In this document: positions 30,124-39,898 of the stretch, piece after piece | How positions within the stretch are numbered: the stretch's first letter is position 1 | Layout: the number at the start of each line of letters is the position of its first letter | NCBI RefSeq assembly: GCF_009695585.1 | Contig: NZ_VUNR01000003.1 | Coordinates: forward strand, 62,001 to 126,000 | From: Anaerovibrio slackiae | Lineage (GTDB): Bacteria > Bacillota > Negativicutes > Selenomonadales > Selenomonadaceae | Reading direction: 5' to 3' | Length of the DNA: 64,000 nt | Made by a program: the position numbers and the translations under genes | Notes under the pieces: model-generated | What the model saw: only the letters and a program-made list of their open reading frames with translations | What the model was told of the DNA's origin: nothing | Databases searched by the model: none

Positions 30124-30378
30124 ATGGCAAAAATAGAGTATGAGCCTCAGGGGATTTGCCCGCGGCTGCTGCGTTTTGAGGTGGAGGACAACAAGCTGAA
30201 GGGCTTTCAGGCACTGGGAGGATGCAACGGCAACCTGCAAGGGCTGGGCAGGCTGACTGAGGGCATGGATATTGACGAGGTTATCAGGAGGCTGGAGGGC
30301 ATCCGCTGCGGTGCCAAGATTACTTCCTGCCCTGACCAGCTGGCACAGGCACTGAAGCAGTACAAGGCACAGCAGTAA
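30124..30378 (+). CDS. TSCPD domain protein (TIGR03905-like)
   Basis: The 84-residue protein carries G-I-C-P, GGCNGNLQG, GIRCGAKITSCPDQLAQAL, the TSCPD motif also found at the C terminus of adenosylcobalamin ribonucleotide reductases. The conserved cysteines suggest metal or redox function; the free-standing form has no established role. ATG 30124 is 8 bases from AAAGGA, whereas ATG 30115 overlaps that site. Confidence 0.85.
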   Translation: MAKIEYEPQGICPRLLRFEVEDNKLKGFQALGGCNGNLQGLGRLTEGMDIDEVIRRLEGIRCGAKITSCPDQLAQALKQYKAQQ

Positions 30379-30461
30379 TATATGCAGGCTGCTGCAATGC
30401 AGCAGATGATGCATCAGTGATGTTGCTGGCGGTGTTTTCAGGTGAAATCGAGGTTGAGAAT

Positions 30462-31247
30462 ATGATATTTGATAATCATTCCCATACGGTATTTTCCTCA
30501 GATTCGGAGATGGAGGCGGAGGCGGCCCTGGAGGCGGCGGCAAGGCAGGGGCTGGGACTGGTCTTTACCGAGCATTATGATTATGACTACATCAATACGA
30601 GGCATTACAAGGAAATGGAGTTCCGCTTTGATGCCGCCGGATATTGGGAAAAATACCTGCCCTACCGGGGAGACAGTCTCAGGCTGGGGGTGGAAATCGG
30701 CCTGTCGGAGACCAGCGGCGCTGCCAACAGGGAGTTTTTGCAGGGTGCGCCTTTTGACCTGGTGATAGGCTCCATCCATATCATTGATATGCTGGATTTG
30801 TACTATCCTGATTTTTATGAGGGAAAGTCCAAGGCTGAGGCTTTTGGCAGATATCTGAGGGTGATGGCTGATATGCTCAGGGCAAACCCTTATATTGATG
30901 TGCTGGGGCATATTGATTATATCTGCCGCTATGCCGCTTATGAGGACAAGGAGCTGGCATATGGTGATTTTGCCGGGCTGGTGGATGAGGTGCTGAAGGC
31001 AGCCATTGACTGCGATGTGGTGATGGAGCTGAATACCAGGCGGCTGGGGGACAGCCGGGCGGTGGAGGCGCTCTTGCCGGTGTACAGGCGTTACCGGGAG
31101 CTGGGGGGGCGGTATATCACCCTGGGCTCCGATGCCCATGCGGCAGAGAATATCGGCATGAACTTCAGGGCGGCACTGGACATGGCGGAGGCCCTTGAGT
31201 TGCAGCCGGTGACTTTTGAGGCACGGAAAATGGCGTATTGCAGGTAG
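30462..31247 (+). CDS. PHP-domain phosphatase (HisK/HisJ-type histidinol phosphatase-like)
   Basis: The 261-residue protein has the PHP metal motifs in order: FDNHSHTVFSSD, FTEHYDYDY, GVEIGL, DLVIGSIHIID, DVLGHIDYICRY, ELNTRRL and GSDAHAAENIG. Family members dephosphorylate histidinol phosphate or related substrates. ATG 30462 follows GAGGTTGAG; the frame is open upstream to 30417 without a better site. It is the last gene before a large bidirectional terminator, and no other his genes are nearby. Confidence 0.85.
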   Translation: MIFDNHSHTVFSSDSEMEAEAALEAAARQGLGLVFTEHYDYDYINTRHYKEMEFRFDAAGYWEKYLPYRGDSLRLGVEIGLSETSGAANREFLQGAPFDLVIGSIHIIDMLDLYYPDFYEGKSKAEAFGRYLRVMADMLRANPYIDVLGHIDYICRYAAYEDKELAYGDFAGLVDEVLKAAIDCDVVMELNTRRLGDSRAVEALLPVYRRYRELGGRYITLGSDAHAAENIGMNFRAALDMAEALELQPVTFEARKMAYCR

Positions 31248-31265
31248 GAGCAAATAAAATAATGC

Positions 31266-31347
31266 AAAAAAACAGGGTTCTCCTGATTTATCATCAGGGC
31301 ATGGCGTTGCATGCCCTGATGATAGCAGGAAAATCCTGTTTTGTTTT
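31266..31347. terminator. Large bidirectional terminator
   Basis: AAAACAGG at the left pairs with CCTGTTTT at the right. Inside, TCCTG/CAGGA and a perfect TATCATCAGGGCATG/CATGCCCTGATGATA-type stem complete a tall hairpin. T-runs are present on both strands, so it separates the convergent PHP and HD-GYP genes. Confidence 0.88.
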
Positions 31348-31369
31348 AGAAATAATTATGTGCTCTCAT

Positions 31370-32509
31370 CTATTCCTGCATCAGCAAGGAAGCAGGGTTG
31401 AATTTCAGGCGGAAGCAGAGGGCACCGAAATCATTGCCGTCGACGACCGAGGTGATAAAATCGCTGTCGTGGTCGGTGGTTTCGATGGTAATCGGTGTCG
31501 GCAGCAGCTGGTTGCTGTTGTCGGCAAAGAGAATCAGCCGCGGATACCGGGTCATGCCGATGTGCACGTCCTTGACAATGCCGTAGCCCATGGCGGTTTT
31601 CAGCACCGTGCCGATAGGATACAGCGCCACATGGTCAAAAAACAGCTTTAAAAGCGGCGGATCAAACTGCTTGCCGGAGCATTTCGTCATAATCTTGTAG
31701 GCGATGTGGGGCGGATATGCCTTTTTGTATGGCCGCTGGGTGGTTAGGGCATCATATACATCAGCAATAGCTACGATTTTGGAAAAATCGCTGATGCTGT
31801 CATCCGTCAGATGGCGTGGATAGCCGCTGCCGTCCAGATGCTCATGGTGCTGGTAGGCGATGTTGGCAATGGCGGATACATCCAGGTCGGTGCCGGTAAG
31901 TTCCCGCAGCCGCTGCCAGCCCCATTCCGGGTGCAGGTGGATGGTCTTAAATTCCTCGTCCGTCAGCGCTCCCGGCTTGTTGAGGATCTTGAGGTTTACC
32001 TTCAGCTTGCCGATGTCGTGAAGCAGCGCCCCCATGGTCAGGGTAATCAGATCCGACTTGGTAAAATGGCATAAAAGCCCTAGCATGGCGGACAGGGCGG
32101 CCACATTGACAGAATGGGCGAAGGTATAGTCATCATAAAGGCGGATATCCGTCATCTGCACCAGATTGTCCGGCTTCTGGATCAGGTCAGCGATAATACT
32201 CTCGGAAGCACTGAGGAGAGGCGGGATTTCCATGTCCTTGGCCTGCTGGATTCTGGCGTATGTATCATATACCTGATGGATGGCTGTTACCCTGGTATCC
32301 TCCTGGATGATGTCCTCGGGAAGCGGCAGCGGCATATCAGGGTCCAGGGAGGTGATAGTCACGCTGGATATGCCTATTTTGCGCAGCCTGTCGATATACT
32401 GCTGGTTGAGCTTTGTGCCGCGGGTGAGATAGCTGGCACCTTCGCTGTTGTAGATGCTTTGCGCTGTTACCATGCCATCCCGGAGACGGGTTATTGGTAA
32501 ACGTATCAT
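31370..32509 (-). CDS. HD-GYP domain protein (probable c-di-GMP phosphodiesterase)
   Basis: The 379-residue protein has an N-terminal region of about 110 residues (LRDGMVTAQSIYNSEG...), an HD-GYP domain with ALLHDIGKLK, HLHPEWG, AYQHHEHLDGSGYPR and IADVYDALTTQRPYK, and a C-terminal PilZ-like or beta-rich tail. The complete HD and GYP signatures indicate hydrolysis of cyclic di-GMP, which would favour motility. There is no membrane segment. ATG 32509 follows AGAGGGA. It is transcribed alone, convergent with the tmk-rsmA group. Confidence 0.9.
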   Translation of the reverse strand: MIRLPITRLRDGMVTAQSIYNSEGASYLTRGTKLNQQYIDRLRKIGISSVTITSLDPDMPLPLPEDIIQEDTRVTAIHQVYDTYARIQQAKDMEIPPLLSASESIIADLIQKPDNLVQMTDIRLYDDYTFAHSVNVAALSAMLGLLCHFTKSDLITLTMGALLHDIGKLKVNLKILNKPGALTDEEFKTIHLHPEWGWQRLRELTGTDLDVSAIANIAYQHHEHLDGSGYPRHLTDDSISDFSKIVAIADVYDALTTQRPYKKAYPPHIAYKIMTKCSGKQFDPPLLKLFFDHVALYPIGTVLKTAMGYGIVKDVHIGMTRYPRLILFADNSNQLLPTPITIETTDHDSDFITSVVDGNDFGALCFRLKFNPASLLMQE

Positions 32510-32635
32510 ATAAAAGTCCCTCTTGTTGTAAATAATGGTTTCTTTCTACATTAATGGATTTTTAATACATTGTACATAATATGATAATATATTTTGCGAA
32601 AAAAAGAAATAGTGAATTTGGAGAGTTCTTTGCTC

Positions 32636-32664
32636 TTGCTAGAGTGTGGGCATTTTGGTATACT
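32636..32664 (+). promoter_or_regulatory. Promoter of the LCP-family gene
   Basis: TTGCTA (32636-32641) and TATACT (32659-32664) are 17 bases apart, 53 bases before the start codon. Confidence 0.65.
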
Positions 32665-32717
32665 GAAATGTGGATTGGAAGCTTTGTTTGAATTCTAAGG
32701 AAAAGAGGAGTTTTTAG

Positions 32718-34094
32718 ATGCGAGTAAGGCGCAGGAGACGCCGCAATTTTACGCGAGTATATATTTTGGCAGCCTGCCTGCTGGTGGCACTGGCAGGGGT
32801 ATTGGCGGCAAGCTTTATGGGCGGCAGCCAGGAGGAAAATCCGGTAGTGGCGGAGTCAGGCATTGAGCGGCCTGATGATTATATGCATGTGATGGTGATG
32901 GGCGTGGACAGGCGCAGTGATGATGCCGGGCGCAGTGATACCCTGATGGTGGTGACGGTGAACAAGACCACCGGCAAGGCGGAGATTTTGTCCCTGCCCC
33001 GGGATACCCGTGTACGAATAGAGGACAACGGTTACGACAAAATCAATCATGCTTATGCCTTTGGCGGCTCCAAGCTTACCAGGAAAACCGTGGAGGAGCT
33101 TCTGGGGGTGCCCATGGATTATTATGTGCTGGTGGATATCAAGGCGTTTGAGCGGATTATTGACGCCATGGACGGTATCGATATTGATGTAGAAAAGCGC
33201 ATGTATTATGAGGACCCCTGGGATGACAACGGGGGGCTGGTGATTGACCTCTATCCGGGTATGCAGCACATGACCGGGGACAGGGCTATTCAGTATGTGC
33301 GCTACCGTGATGGCGAGGGGGATATCGGGCGCATCGGCAGGCAGCAGCATTTCATGCGGGCAGTGATGGACAAGATGCTGTCACCGGCTATCCTGCCGAA
33401 GCTGCCTCAGCTGGTGGAGGAAATCCGCTCTGCGGTAGAGACGGATATGCCCCTGACGGAGATGGTGGCGCTGGCACAGCTGCTGCCGTCCATCCGGGAG
33501 CATGGCATGGAGTCGGTGATGGTGCCGGGCAAGCCTGCCTATCTGGAGGATGTGAGCTACTGGCTGCCGGATATCATGAGCCTCCGGGAGCTGGTTTCCA
33601 GGCAGATGGAAACGGAGCTGGCGGACAAGGCTCTTGCCAATGCGGAAAAGGTGAAGGCACAGTATGATGACTCCCTGCCGAAGGGGCTGACGGTAATGGC
33701 TGAGAATGCTGATGGGGCTGTGAATAGCGCAGCAAAGGAGGCAGCAAAGCCTGCTGACGGCAATGGTGCAGCAGATACTGATACCCGGGAGGCGGCCAAG
33801 GAGGAACAGGTGAAGCAGGTTGCCAAGGCTGATGGGCCGGGGGGCATCTCTGTGCTGATTATCAATGACAGCGGCATCAATGGGGCTGCGGCACGGCTGG
33901 CTGACAGGCTCCGTGCCAAGGGTTTCAATGTGACCGGTGTTGATACCGGCAGAAAGAGCGACCGCAGCCATACGATTATTGTGACGGACAGCAGCAATAC
34001 GGAGTGGTTTTATGGGATGCCGTTCCCTTGCACCATCATGGATGGAGGGGAGCCTAATGAAGCTGTTGTGTATATAGGGCAGGACTATGAATGA
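32718..34094 (+). CDS. LytR-CpsA-Psr (LCP) family cell-wall ligase
   Basis: The 458-residue protein has an arginine-rich cytoplasmic tip (RVRRRRRRN), one membrane helix (YILAACLLVALAGVLA), an LCP domain (VMVMGVDRRSDDAGRSDTL, ILSLPRDTRV, INHAYAFGG, YVLVDIKAFERIID, YVRYRDGEGDIGRIGRQQ) and, after an alanine-rich linker at about 325-375, a LytR_C domain (ISVLIINDSGINGAAARLADRL). LCP enzymes transfer lipid-linked glycopolymers onto peptidoglycan, so it may attach a polymer made by operons like the one at 1-6543. ATG 32718 follows AGAGGAG. Confidence 0.9.
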   Translation: MRVRRRRRRNFTRVYILAACLLVALAGVLAASFMGGSQEENPVVAESGIERPDDYMHVMVMGVDRRSDDAGRSDTLMVVTVNKTTGKAEILSLPRDTRVRIEDNGYDKINHAYAFGGSKLTRKTVEELLGVPMDYYVLVDIKAFERIIDAMDGIDIDVEKRMYYEDPWDDNGGLVIDLYPGMQHMTGDRAIQYVRYRDGEGDIGRIGRQQHFMRAVMDKMLSPAILPKLPQLVEEIRSAVETDMPLTEMVALAQLLPSIREHGMESVMVPGKPAYLEDVSYWLPDIMSLRELVSRQMETELADKALANAEKVKAQYDDSLPKGLTVMAENADGAVNSAAKEAAKPADGNGAADTDTREAAKEEQVKQVAKADGPGGISVLIINDSGINGAAARLADRLRAKGFNVTGVDTGRKSDRSHTIIVTDSSNTEWFYGMPFPCTIMDGGEPNEAVVYIGQDYE

Positions 34095-34224
34095 TGCGAT
34101 AAGGTTCGGCGGGGAGGCATATATATCCCCTTAGTTCCGGCTGATATGATATCATTCAAGTAGATAGTGCTAATTTATATTTATTGCAACAGCTTCATTG
34201 CGGTGTATAAGGAGTGTGTTAGAT

Positions 34225-36207
34225 TTGGGTAGCATAAAGGTTAGCGGTTTGTGCAAGGCCTTTGGTATAGATGAGCTTTTTAATGATGTGAGTTTTGAGA
34301 TAAAGCGCGGGGAAAGAGTGGGCTTCGTGGGAGCCAATGGTGCCGGCAAGTCCACATTGATGAAGTGCCTGCTGGAAAAGGTGGAGTATGACAAGGGGGT
34401 TATCTCTATTGACCCGGCTGATACCATCGGCTATGTGGAGCAGCAGGCGGAGATGGCTAGCGAGGCAACCCTGTATGAGGAGCTGAAAAGTGCCTTTGCA
34501 GATGTGATGGCGCTGGCTGCTGCCAAGGAAGCCATGGAGGCAGAAATCAGGCATGACCACAGCGAGGAAAAGCTGGCGGCCTATGGCAGGCTGGTGGAGA
34601 GGTTCGAGCATGCCGGTGGCTATGACTTTGAGAGCCGCATCCGCCGTACTGCCTTCGGGCTGGGATTTGCCGAGGAGGACATGGAGAAGAAGGTGGCTCT
34701 GTTTTCCGGCGGTCAGAAAACCCGTGTCTGCCTGGCCAAGGCACTGCTCCGGGAGCCGGATTTTCTCTTTTTGGACGAGCCTACCAACCATCTGGATATC
34801 GGCATGATTGAGTGGCTGGAAGGCTTTTTGCAGAGCTACAGCGGCGGCGTGCTGATTATTTCCCATGACCGCTTCTTTTTGGACAAGGTGACCAACCGCA
34901 TTTTCGAGATAGAGAACAAAACTGTCACCGCCTATGAGGGCAATTACAGCTACTACATGAAGGTCAGGGAGCAGCGCCGGGCGGCACAGCTTTCTGCCTA
35001 CGAGAAGCAGCAGGAGCATATCAGGAAGACCGAGGAATACATCAGGAAGTACAAGGCAGGCATCAAGTCAAAGCAGGCAAGGGGGCGCCAGAGCCAGCTG
35101 AACCGGCTGGAGAGGATTGTCAGGCCTGCGGAGACAGCGGCCTTTAACTATTTTGCCTTTAACGAGCCGGGGGAGTGCGCCCAGCGGGTGGCAGAGCTGG
35201 AGAATGTGGCATATCATTTCCCGGACACGCAGAAAAAGCTCTTTGAGCATGTGGATGTGCTGATCCGCAAGGGAGACGGCGTGGCCATCGTGGGGCCAAA
35301 CGGTGCCGGAAAGACTACCTTTTTGCGGCTTTTGGTAGGTGAGCTGGAAGCTACGGAGGGGCGGATAAAGATTGGCTCCCGGGTAAAAATCGGCTATTTT
35401 TCCCAGCAGCATGAGGGACTTCACATGGAGCGCACCCTGCTGGAGGAAATGGAGTACGAGTACGGCCTGTCCGAGGAGCAGAGCCGCCGCTATCTGGGGG
35501 CGTTCCTTTTCCATGGTGACGAGGTATTCAGGCTGATTGGCGCCCTGTCCGGCGGCGAGCAGTCCAGGCTGGCCTTTTTGAAGCTGATGCTGACCGGGGC
35601 GAATTTCCTGGTGCTGGACGAGCCTACCAACCATCTGGATATTCCGGCCAAGGAAGCGGTGGAGGAAGCCCTGTCCACCTTTCCGGGAACCTATATCACT
35701 GTTTCCCATGACCGTTATTTTCTGGACAAGGTGGCAAACTGCGTGCTGGAGATTGATGGCGGCAGCCTGACCGAGTACGATGGCAACTACAGCTATTATC
35801 GGGAGAAAAAGGCGGAGGAAGCAAAGGAAGCCGAGGAAGCGGCAGCTGAGAGGGCGGCACAGGAGGCTGCCCTGGCAAAGAAGGCGGCTGCCAAGGCAAA
35901 ACAGCAGCAGGATGAGGCGGAAAAGGCGGCTCTGCAAAGGGCGGCAGCCCAGGCGGAAAGCAAAAAGCAGGCTCAGCTGGGGGCTATCCAGAAGATGAGC
36001 GAGGCAAAGCGCACGGAGCTCATCCAGCGGACGGAGGCGGAGATTGCCATGGCAGAGGCGGAGCTGAAAATGCTGGAGCATGAGATGAACGATGTGAGCT
36101 TGCAGGCGGACCCTGCCAAAAGCCAGGAAATAGCCGAGGCCTATGCGGCAAAGGAGCAGGAGATTCAGGCAAAGTATGAGAAGTGGGAGCAGCTGACGGA
36201 GGTATAG
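34225..36207 (+). CDS. ABC-F family ATPase
   Basis: The 660-residue protein has two ABC domains and no membrane segment. Domain one: GANGAGKST, LFSGGQKTRVCLAKALL, FLFLDEPTNHLDI. Between the domains is the ABC-F linker (YEKQQEHIRKTEEYIRKYK). Domain two: GPNGAGKTTFL, LSGGEQSRLAFLKLML, FLVLDEPTNHLDI. A C-terminal coiled coil of about 130 residues rich in A/E/K follows. ABC-F proteins bind the ribosomal E site to aid translation or resist antibiotics. TTG 34225 is chosen because ATAAGGAG lies 10 bases upstream. Confidence 0.92.
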   Translation: MGSIKVSGLCKAFGIDELFNDVSFEIKRGERVGFVGANGAGKSTLMKCLLEKVEYDKGVISIDPADTIGYVEQQAEMASEATLYEELKSAFADVMALAAAKEAMEAEIRHDHSEEKLAAYGRLVERFEHAGGYDFESRIRRTAFGLGFAEEDMEKKVALFSGGQKTRVCLAKALLREPDFLFLDEPTNHLDIGMIEWLEGFLQSYSGGVLIISHDRFFLDKVTNRIFEIENKTVTAYEGNYSYYMKVREQRRAAQLSAYEKQQEHIRKTEEYIRKYKAGIKSKQARGRQSQLNRLERIVRPAETAAFNYFAFNEPGECAQRVAELENVAYHFPDTQKKLFEHVDVLIRKGDGVAIVGPNGAGKTTFLRLLVGELEATEGRIKIGSRVKIGYFSQQHEGLHMERTLLEEMEYEYGLSEEQSRRYLGAFLFHGDEVFRLIGALSGGEQSRLAFLKLMLTGANFLVLDEPTNHLDIPAKEAVEEALSTFPGTYITVSHDRYFLDKVANCVLEIDGGSLTEYDGNYSYYREKKAEEAKEAEEAAAERAAQEAALAKKAAAKAKQQQDEAEKAALQRAAAQAESKKQAQLGAIQKMSEAKRTELIQRTEAEIAMAEAELKMLEHEMNDVSLQADPAKSQEIAEAYAAKEQEIQAKYEKWEQLTEV

Positions 36208-36215
36208 TGACGGTC

Positions 36216-38396
36216 ATGGAAGTGCAGGATGAGCTGGAAGCCCTGACGGGAGTAGTGGACAATATCATATTTGCCAGCCCGGAGGGGAGCTTTTGCGTGT
36301 TCCGGCTGCTGCCGGAGGGGCAGAAAAGCACCGTGACCGTAACGGTGCAGATGGCTGCGCCCTTGCAGGGGCAGCAGCTGGATTTGAAGGGCAGATGGGT
36401 GGAGCATCCCAGGTTCGGCACCCAGTTTAATGCCATGCACATGATTGTTTCCGCCCCTACAGGGGTGGAGGGCATCCGGCGCTTTCTGGCCTCCGGCACC
36501 ATTGAGGGCGTGAGCAAGGCCATGGCGGCACGCATCGTGGACAAATTCGGCGGCATGGCCCTGGAGATTATTGAGAAGCAGCCCCACAGGCTCCGGGAGG
36601 TGCGGGGCATCGGCAAGAAAACCGCGGAGAAAATCCATGCTTCCTATCAGGAAAAAGCGGAGCTTAGGCAGGTGATGGTGTGGCTGGAACAGCATAATGT
36701 GTCGGGGATTTTTGCCGGGAAAATCTATGAGCGTTACGGCTCTTTTTCCGTGGAGGTCATGGAGCAGAATCCCTATCGGCTTGCCACTGAGATTGAGGGA
36801 ATCGGCTTTAGTACGGCTGATGCTATCGCTGCCAGCCTAGGGCTAGACCCCTGTGATGCCTTTCGTGTATCAGCGGCTCTTTCCTATCAGCTGCAGAGGA
36901 TTGCTGTCAACGGACATTGCTGCGTGCCGGAAAATCAGCTGGTGGACGATGTGGAAAAGGGCATCATGGTACCCAGGGATGTGGTCTGGGAAGTGCTGAA
37001 GCAGGACTTGGCAACAGGCAGGCTGGATCAGGAGTCGGTGGGGGGCACCATCCTGGTATATCCGGAGTATCTCTATCGGGCGGAAGCTGAGACGGCGGAG
37101 AGCCTTTTGTATTTGCAGGAGAAGGCGGCGCCTATTGCCGCCAGCAATCCCGGGCGGCTGGTGCATCGCTGGGAAAAGAAAACAGGAGTTGTGCTGGCGG
37201 AGCAGCAGCGGCAGGCGGTGGAAGCGGTGCTGGAACATGGTGTTTTCGTGCTGACCGGCGGTCCCGGCACCGGCAAGACCACCGTGGTCCGGGCTATGCT
37301 GGACATACTGGAAAAGCTGGGCTTGCAGATTTTGCTGGGAGCTCCTACCGGCAGGGCGGCGAAACGGCTTAGCGAGGCAACAGGCAGGGGAGCCAGGACG
37401 GTGCACAGGCTGCTGGAGGCATCAGGCGGTGACGGGGAGGGTTCCGGCTTCGGCCGCAATCAGGATGAGCCTTTGGAAGCGGATGTGGTTATCCTGGACG
37501 AGATGTCCATGATGGATATCGTGTTGATGCGCCATTTTCTGGAGGCGGTGCCTGTGGGCTGCCGTGTAATTCTGGTGGGGGATGCGGACCAGCTGCCGGC
37601 TGTGGGGCCGGGATCGGTGCTGAAGGATATCCTTCGCAGCGGCGTGGTGCCCCAGGTGAGCCTGACGGAAGTTTTCCGCCAGCGGGATGACAGCACCATT
37701 GTCATGAATGCCCATGCCATCAATGCAGGGCGGCTGCCTCAGTGCTCCCTGGATGATGGGAGCGATTTTATCTTTATTGAGCAGCAGAGCCCTGAGTGGG
37801 TGGAGCAGCATATTGTCACCCTGTGCCGGAAAATCCTCCCGGCCAGGGACTACGATGTGCTGGAGGATGTGCAGGTGCTGTCACCCATGCATCGGGGCGT
37901 CTGCGGCGTGGAGCGGCTGAACCAGCTGTTGCAGGATTCCTTGAACCCTGCCGGGGAGGATGTGCCGGAGCTGGCTCACGGCTCCCGGGTTTTCCGCCTG
38001 GGGGACAAGGTGATGCAGAACAAAAACAACTACGAAAAGGGCGTCTTTAATGGCGATATAGGCTATATCACCCTGCTGGATACAGTGCATGTCCGGGTGC
38101 AGTTCGGAGATGAAATGGAAGTTGAATATGAAACTGCGGAGCTGAATCAGCTGCAGCTGGCATACTGCATGACCGTGCACAAGAGCCAGGGCAGCGAGTA
38201 CCCGGTAGTCATATTGCCGCTGGTGCCGGGGCATCATGTGATGCTGCAACGGACGCTGCTCTATACGGCAGTAACCAGGGCAAAGAAGCTGGTTATCCTG
38301 CTGGGCACCAAGGCGGCACTGAATACTGCCGTGGCAAATGACAGGACGAAGAAACGCTACACTCTGCTGGCTGAACGGCTGGGACGAAAGCTGTGA
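36216..38396 (+). CDS. recD2: RecD2-family ATP-dependent DNA helicase
   Basis: The 726-residue protein follows RecD2 order: an N-terminal OB-like segment, tandem helix-hairpin-helix motifs (LREVRGIGKKTAEKI, ATEIEGIGFSTADAIA), a winged region, then SF1B helicase motifs. Walker A is GGPGTGKTT with K354, DEMSMMD is motif II, GDADQLPAVGPGSVL is motif III, and MTVHKSQGSEYP is motif V. RecD2 is a 5'-3' helicase in repair outside RecBCD. ATG 36216 is used, with GGAGGT upstream; GTG 36207, overlapping the previous stop, is an alternative. Confidence 0.93.
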   Translation: MEVQDELEALTGVVDNIIFASPEGSFCVFRLLPEGQKSTVTVTVQMAAPLQGQQLDLKGRWVEHPRFGTQFNAMHMIVSAPTGVEGIRRFLASGTIEGVSKAMAARIVDKFGGMALEIIEKQPHRLREVRGIGKKTAEKIHASYQEKAELRQVMVWLEQHNVSGIFAGKIYERYGSFSVEVMEQNPYRLATEIEGIGFSTADAIAASLGLDPCDAFRVSAALSYQLQRIAVNGHCCVPENQLVDDVEKGIMVPRDVVWEVLKQDLATGRLDQESVGGTILVYPEYLYRAEAETAESLLYLQEKAAPIAASNPGRLVHRWEKKTGVVLAEQQRQAVEAVLEHGVFVLTGGPGTGKTTVVRAMLDILEKLGLQILLGAPTGRAAKRLSEATGRGARTVHRLLEASGGDGEGSGFGRNQDEPLEADVVILDEMSMMDIVLMRHFLEAVPVGCRVILVGDADQLPAVGPGSVLKDILRSGVVPQVSLTEVFRQRDDSTIVMNAHAINAGRLPQCSLDDGSDFIFIEQQSPEWVEQHIVTLCRKILPARDYDVLEDVQVLSPMHRGVCGVERLNQLLQDSLNPAGEDVPELAHGSRVFRLGDKVMQNKNNYEKGVFNGDIGYITLLDTVHVRVQFGDEMEVEYETAELNQLQLAYCMTVHKSQGSEYPVVILPLVPGHHVMLQRTLLYTAVTRAKKLVILLGTKAALNTAVANDRTKKRYTLLAERLGRKL

Positions 38397-38507
38397 GGCT
38401 GTAAGGGAAATAAATGCAGGGGATAATGCTTTTGTCAGTTTTATCGGTTTGATGATAGTTTGGTGATAGTTTGCTAATGAAGTAAATGAGGGGAATGGGG
38501 TGAGGCT

Positions 38508-39239
38508 GTGTTAGACTGGGTGCTGGATTTGCTCTTTCCGCCCCAATGCCCTGCCTGCGGCAGGTATACGGAGCGCAGGGACACATGGTGCGACAGCTGC
38601 TTTGCGGGGCTGGTGAAGCCCCACCGCCTGCCCCTGGATGCTGAGATGTACAGCCTGTTTGATGGGGGTGTATGGGCACTGGGCGTGTATGAGGCAGGGC
38701 TCCGGGATATGCTGCGCCAGCTGAAATACGATGGTAAAAAAGGTCTTTTGCCTGGCTTGCACAGGTATATGGCGGCAGGGCTCAGGCAGCTGCCGCTGGC
38801 GGCAGGTAATGGAAGGCAGGAAGGGCTGCGGTGCAATAAGAGCAGAGCGGATGGTGATGTTAGCAGGGAAAATGTGCTGGCAGTGCCTGTGCCGCTGCAT
38901 CCTGACAGGCTGAAGGAGCGGGGCTTCAATCAGAGCGAGCTCTTATTCAGGGAGCCCCTGGCGGCACTGGATATTCCCCTGCAAGGGGCACTGGTGCGAT
39001 GCCGTGCCACAACGCCCCAGTTCGGGCTGACAGCGGCAGAGCGCAGGGGCAACCTCCAGGGGGCCTTTGCACTGGCGGAGGAGGCAACGGCAGCTGGCGA
39101 TGCTTTGAACGGCAAAAAAGTTATTCTCGTAGATGATATCATGACCACCGGCGCTACCCTGCAGGAATGCGCCCTGGTGCTAAAGGAAGCAGGTGCTGCC
39201 AGCCTCATGGGGATTGTGGCAGCCTCCGGCAGAAAATAG
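38508..39239 (+). CDS. comF: ComF-family amidophosphoribosyltransferase-like protein
   Basis: The 243-residue protein has the ComF layout: N-terminal double zinc finger (CPACGRYTERRDTWCDSC), GVYEAGLRDMLRQLKYDGKK, VPVPLHPDRLKERGFNQSEL, and the PRPP motif KVILVDDIMTTGATLQEC. It is needed for single-strand DNA uptake in competence. About 30 residues around 95-125 (RQEGLRCNKSRADG) look like a low-complexity insertion. The start is GTG 38508. It heads the flagellar cluster, as in Bacillus. Confidence 0.92.
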   Translation: MLDWVLDLLFPPQCPACGRYTERRDTWCDSCFAGLVKPHRLPLDAEMYSLFDGGVWALGVYEAGLRDMLRQLKYDGKKGLLPGLHRYMAAGLRQLPLAAGNGRQEGLRCNKSRADGDVSRENVLAVPVPLHPDRLKERGFNQSELLFREPLAALDIPLQGALVRCRATTPQFGLTAAERRGNLQGAFALAEEATAAGDALNGKKVILVDDIMTTGATLQECALVLKEAGAASLMGIVAASGRK

Positions 39240-39255
39240 CGGCTAAAAATTTATA

Positions 39256-39284
39256 TTGAATAAAAATACGGAATAATTTATAAT
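39256..39284 (+). promoter_or_regulatory. Promoter of yvyF
   Basis: TTGAAT (39256-39261) and TATAAT (39279-39284) are 17 bases apart, 36 bases before the start codon. Confidence 0.75.
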
Positions 39285-39319
39285 AAAAGCGTAGTGTCGA
39301 GCTTTAGGGAGAGGATTAC

Positions 39320-39715
39320 ATGAACAAACTGAAAAATTGTAACGGTTGTGGCAAGCTGTATATGGAAATAGGGCAGGGAATGTGCCCTGATTGCTACCGC
39401 AGGGAGCAGGAGGATGAACAGACAGTTTATTCCTATGTCCGTGATCATGACAAATGCAGCATCAAGCAGATTGTGGACAATACGGGAGTCAAGGAGCGAG
39501 TTGTACTGCGCATGCTGAAGCAGGGGCGTTTCATCGCCAGCGGTTTCGAGATTACTTATCCGTGCCAGGGGTGCGGTGCGCCGATTACCACCGGCAAGCT
39601 TTGCAGCAAATGCAGCAATGACATCATCAATCAGGCGAAGCGTCTGGAGGCTGCAAAAGCTGTAAAGAAAGTGGACAAGAGCTCCACCATGTATAATTCT
39701 TCCCGTAACAGGTAA
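39320..39715 (+). CDS. yvyF: YvyF-family flagellar operon protein (TIGR03826-like)
   Basis: The 131-residue protein has two zinc-finger-like cysteine clusters: NCNGCGKLY with GMCPDCYRRE, and PCQGCGAPITTGKLCSKC. Between them lies a winged-helix-like segment (YVRDHDKCSIKQIVDNTGVKERVVLRMLKQGRF). Members sit between comF and flgM in Firmicutes; the function is not established but a regulatory role is likely. It has its own promoter and terminator. Confidence 0.85.
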   Translation: MNKLKNCNGCGKLYMEIGQGMCPDCYRREQEDEQTVYSYVRDHDKCSIKQIVDNTGVKERVVLRMLKQGRFIASGFEITYPCQGCGAPITTGKLCSKCSNDIINQAKRLEAAKAVKKVDKSSTMYNSSRNR

Positions 39716-39777
39716 AGAGCAGGCAGGGCATTTTATGGTAGGGTGCCCCGGCTGATAGTGCTGATAATTTAGAAGGC

Positions 39778-39811
39778 TAGCAGGATTATTTAAGAATCCT
39801 GCTATTTTTTT
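39778..39811 (+). terminator. Strong terminator between yvyF and flgM
   Basis: TAGCAGGATT and AATCCTGCTA form a perfect 10-bp stem around a 7-base loop, followed by seven T's. It implies a separate promoter for flgM and the genes after it. Confidence 0.93.
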
Positions 39812-39898
39812 CGATATTTTTGCTAGGATTAGAAGATGATGGGTTTATTCTTACAGAGAATTTTACAGAAAATATAGTGGCAAGGATGGTGAAAAATC